5,128 bases of DNA from Methanoregula sp. (lineage in GTDB: Archaea > Halobacteriota > Methanomicrobia > Methanomicrobiales > Methanospirillaceae). This document shows positions 4,921 through 5,128 of this stretch, in pieces (positions within the stretch are counted from its first letter, which is position 1; the number at the start of each line of letters is the position of its first letter). Under the pieces are notes generated by a model, which saw nothing but the letters and a program-made list of their open reading frames with translations, did no database searches and was not told where the DNA came from. Position numbers and translations under genes: made by a program. The stretch lies in the NCBI GenBank assembly GCA_003136075.1, contig PNBP01000076.1, positions 10,809-15,936 of the forward strand, given 5' to 3'.

Positions 4921-5128
4921 TTACTTCTGGTAGAAACTCATGTCGAAGAGGTCGTCCTGGGTCAGGTTCTTCTTGATGTACCCGTTGTCGTACTGGAGCT
5001 TGGCATACTCGAGTACCGGCTGGACGATGATGCTTGGATCCGATGCCCAGTTGCCGTCCCATTCCTTGAGCGAGGCCTTGACATCATCAAGTTTCGCGCC
5101 CGTCTTGTTGGCATAGATGGCAGCTGCA
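4921..5128 (-). CDS. ABC transporter substrate-binding protein, NitT/TauT type, C-terminal fragment, runs off the right edge
   Basis: An open frame enters from the right edge and ends at TAA (4921-4923), giving the last 68 residues. The segment begins AAAIYANKT, continues through SLKEWDGNWASDP, and ends NLTQDDLFDMSFYQK. A C-terminal helix (LEYAKLQYDNGYI) followed by a short DLFD-type ending is what solute-binding proteins of the nitrate/sulfonate/taurine group (NMT1-like) show. The signal or lipoprotein peptide and the ligand pocket lie outside the window, so neither anchoring nor ligand can be judged. Position directly before the permease and ATPase genes is the standard order for such an importer, and this context supports the call more than the fragment does alone. 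Confidence 0.82.
   Translation of the reverse strand, partial: AAAIYANKTGAKLDDVKASLKEWDGNWASDPSIIVQPVLEYAKLQYDNGYIKKNLTQDDLFDMSFYQK

Overview
The window looks like a piece of a methanogenic archaeon's chromosome, most likely of the order Methanomicrobiales (Methanoregula or Methanosphaerula type). The reasons are an archaeal-type ribosomal protein L10e, a split two-subunit class I fumarase beside a KorDA-type 2-oxoglutarate:ferredoxin oxidoreductase, archaeal TATA-like boxes, oligo-T runs as candidate terminators, and Shine-Dalgarno motifs of the GGAGGTG type. The order is inferred from gene content and protein feel, not from a search. All eight recognisable genes lie on the minus strand, so transcription runs from high to low coordinates. 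No intergenic gap exceeds about 145 bases.

From high to low coordinates (the direction of transcription) the window starts inside a NitT/TauT-type ABC importer. It holds the last 68 residues of the substrate-binding protein (4921-5128), a T8 run that may be an internal terminator, the permease (3999-4784 by my preferred start) and the ATPase (3239-3997). The substrate cannot be read from sequence. A 125-base gap follows, with a striking two-tier hairpin (3148-3184). Next is ribosomal protein L10e/uL16 (2361-3113), which carries an unusual tail of about 80 residues built largely of Lys-Gly-Ala repeats.

After an oligo-T terminator region and a good TATA box comes a carbon-assimilation cluster: fumarase alpha (1383-2219), fumarase beta (835-1386, overlapping by ATGA), the ferredoxin-like KorD (482-754) and the start of KorA (1-485, TTG start overlapping the KorD stop). 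Fumarase and 2-oxoglutarate synthase are two steps of the incomplete reductive TCA route that makes 2-oxoglutarate from oxaloacetate, which feeds glutamate synthesis. Their adjacency therefore makes metabolic sense. KorB and KorC are expected just left of the window.

I see no mobile element, CRISPR array, tRNA or rRNA, and no clear undescribed system. The observations most worth a second look are the L10e repeat tail, the hairpin upstream of it, the non-canonical second cluster motif of KorD, and the inverted repeat next to the fumarase promoter.
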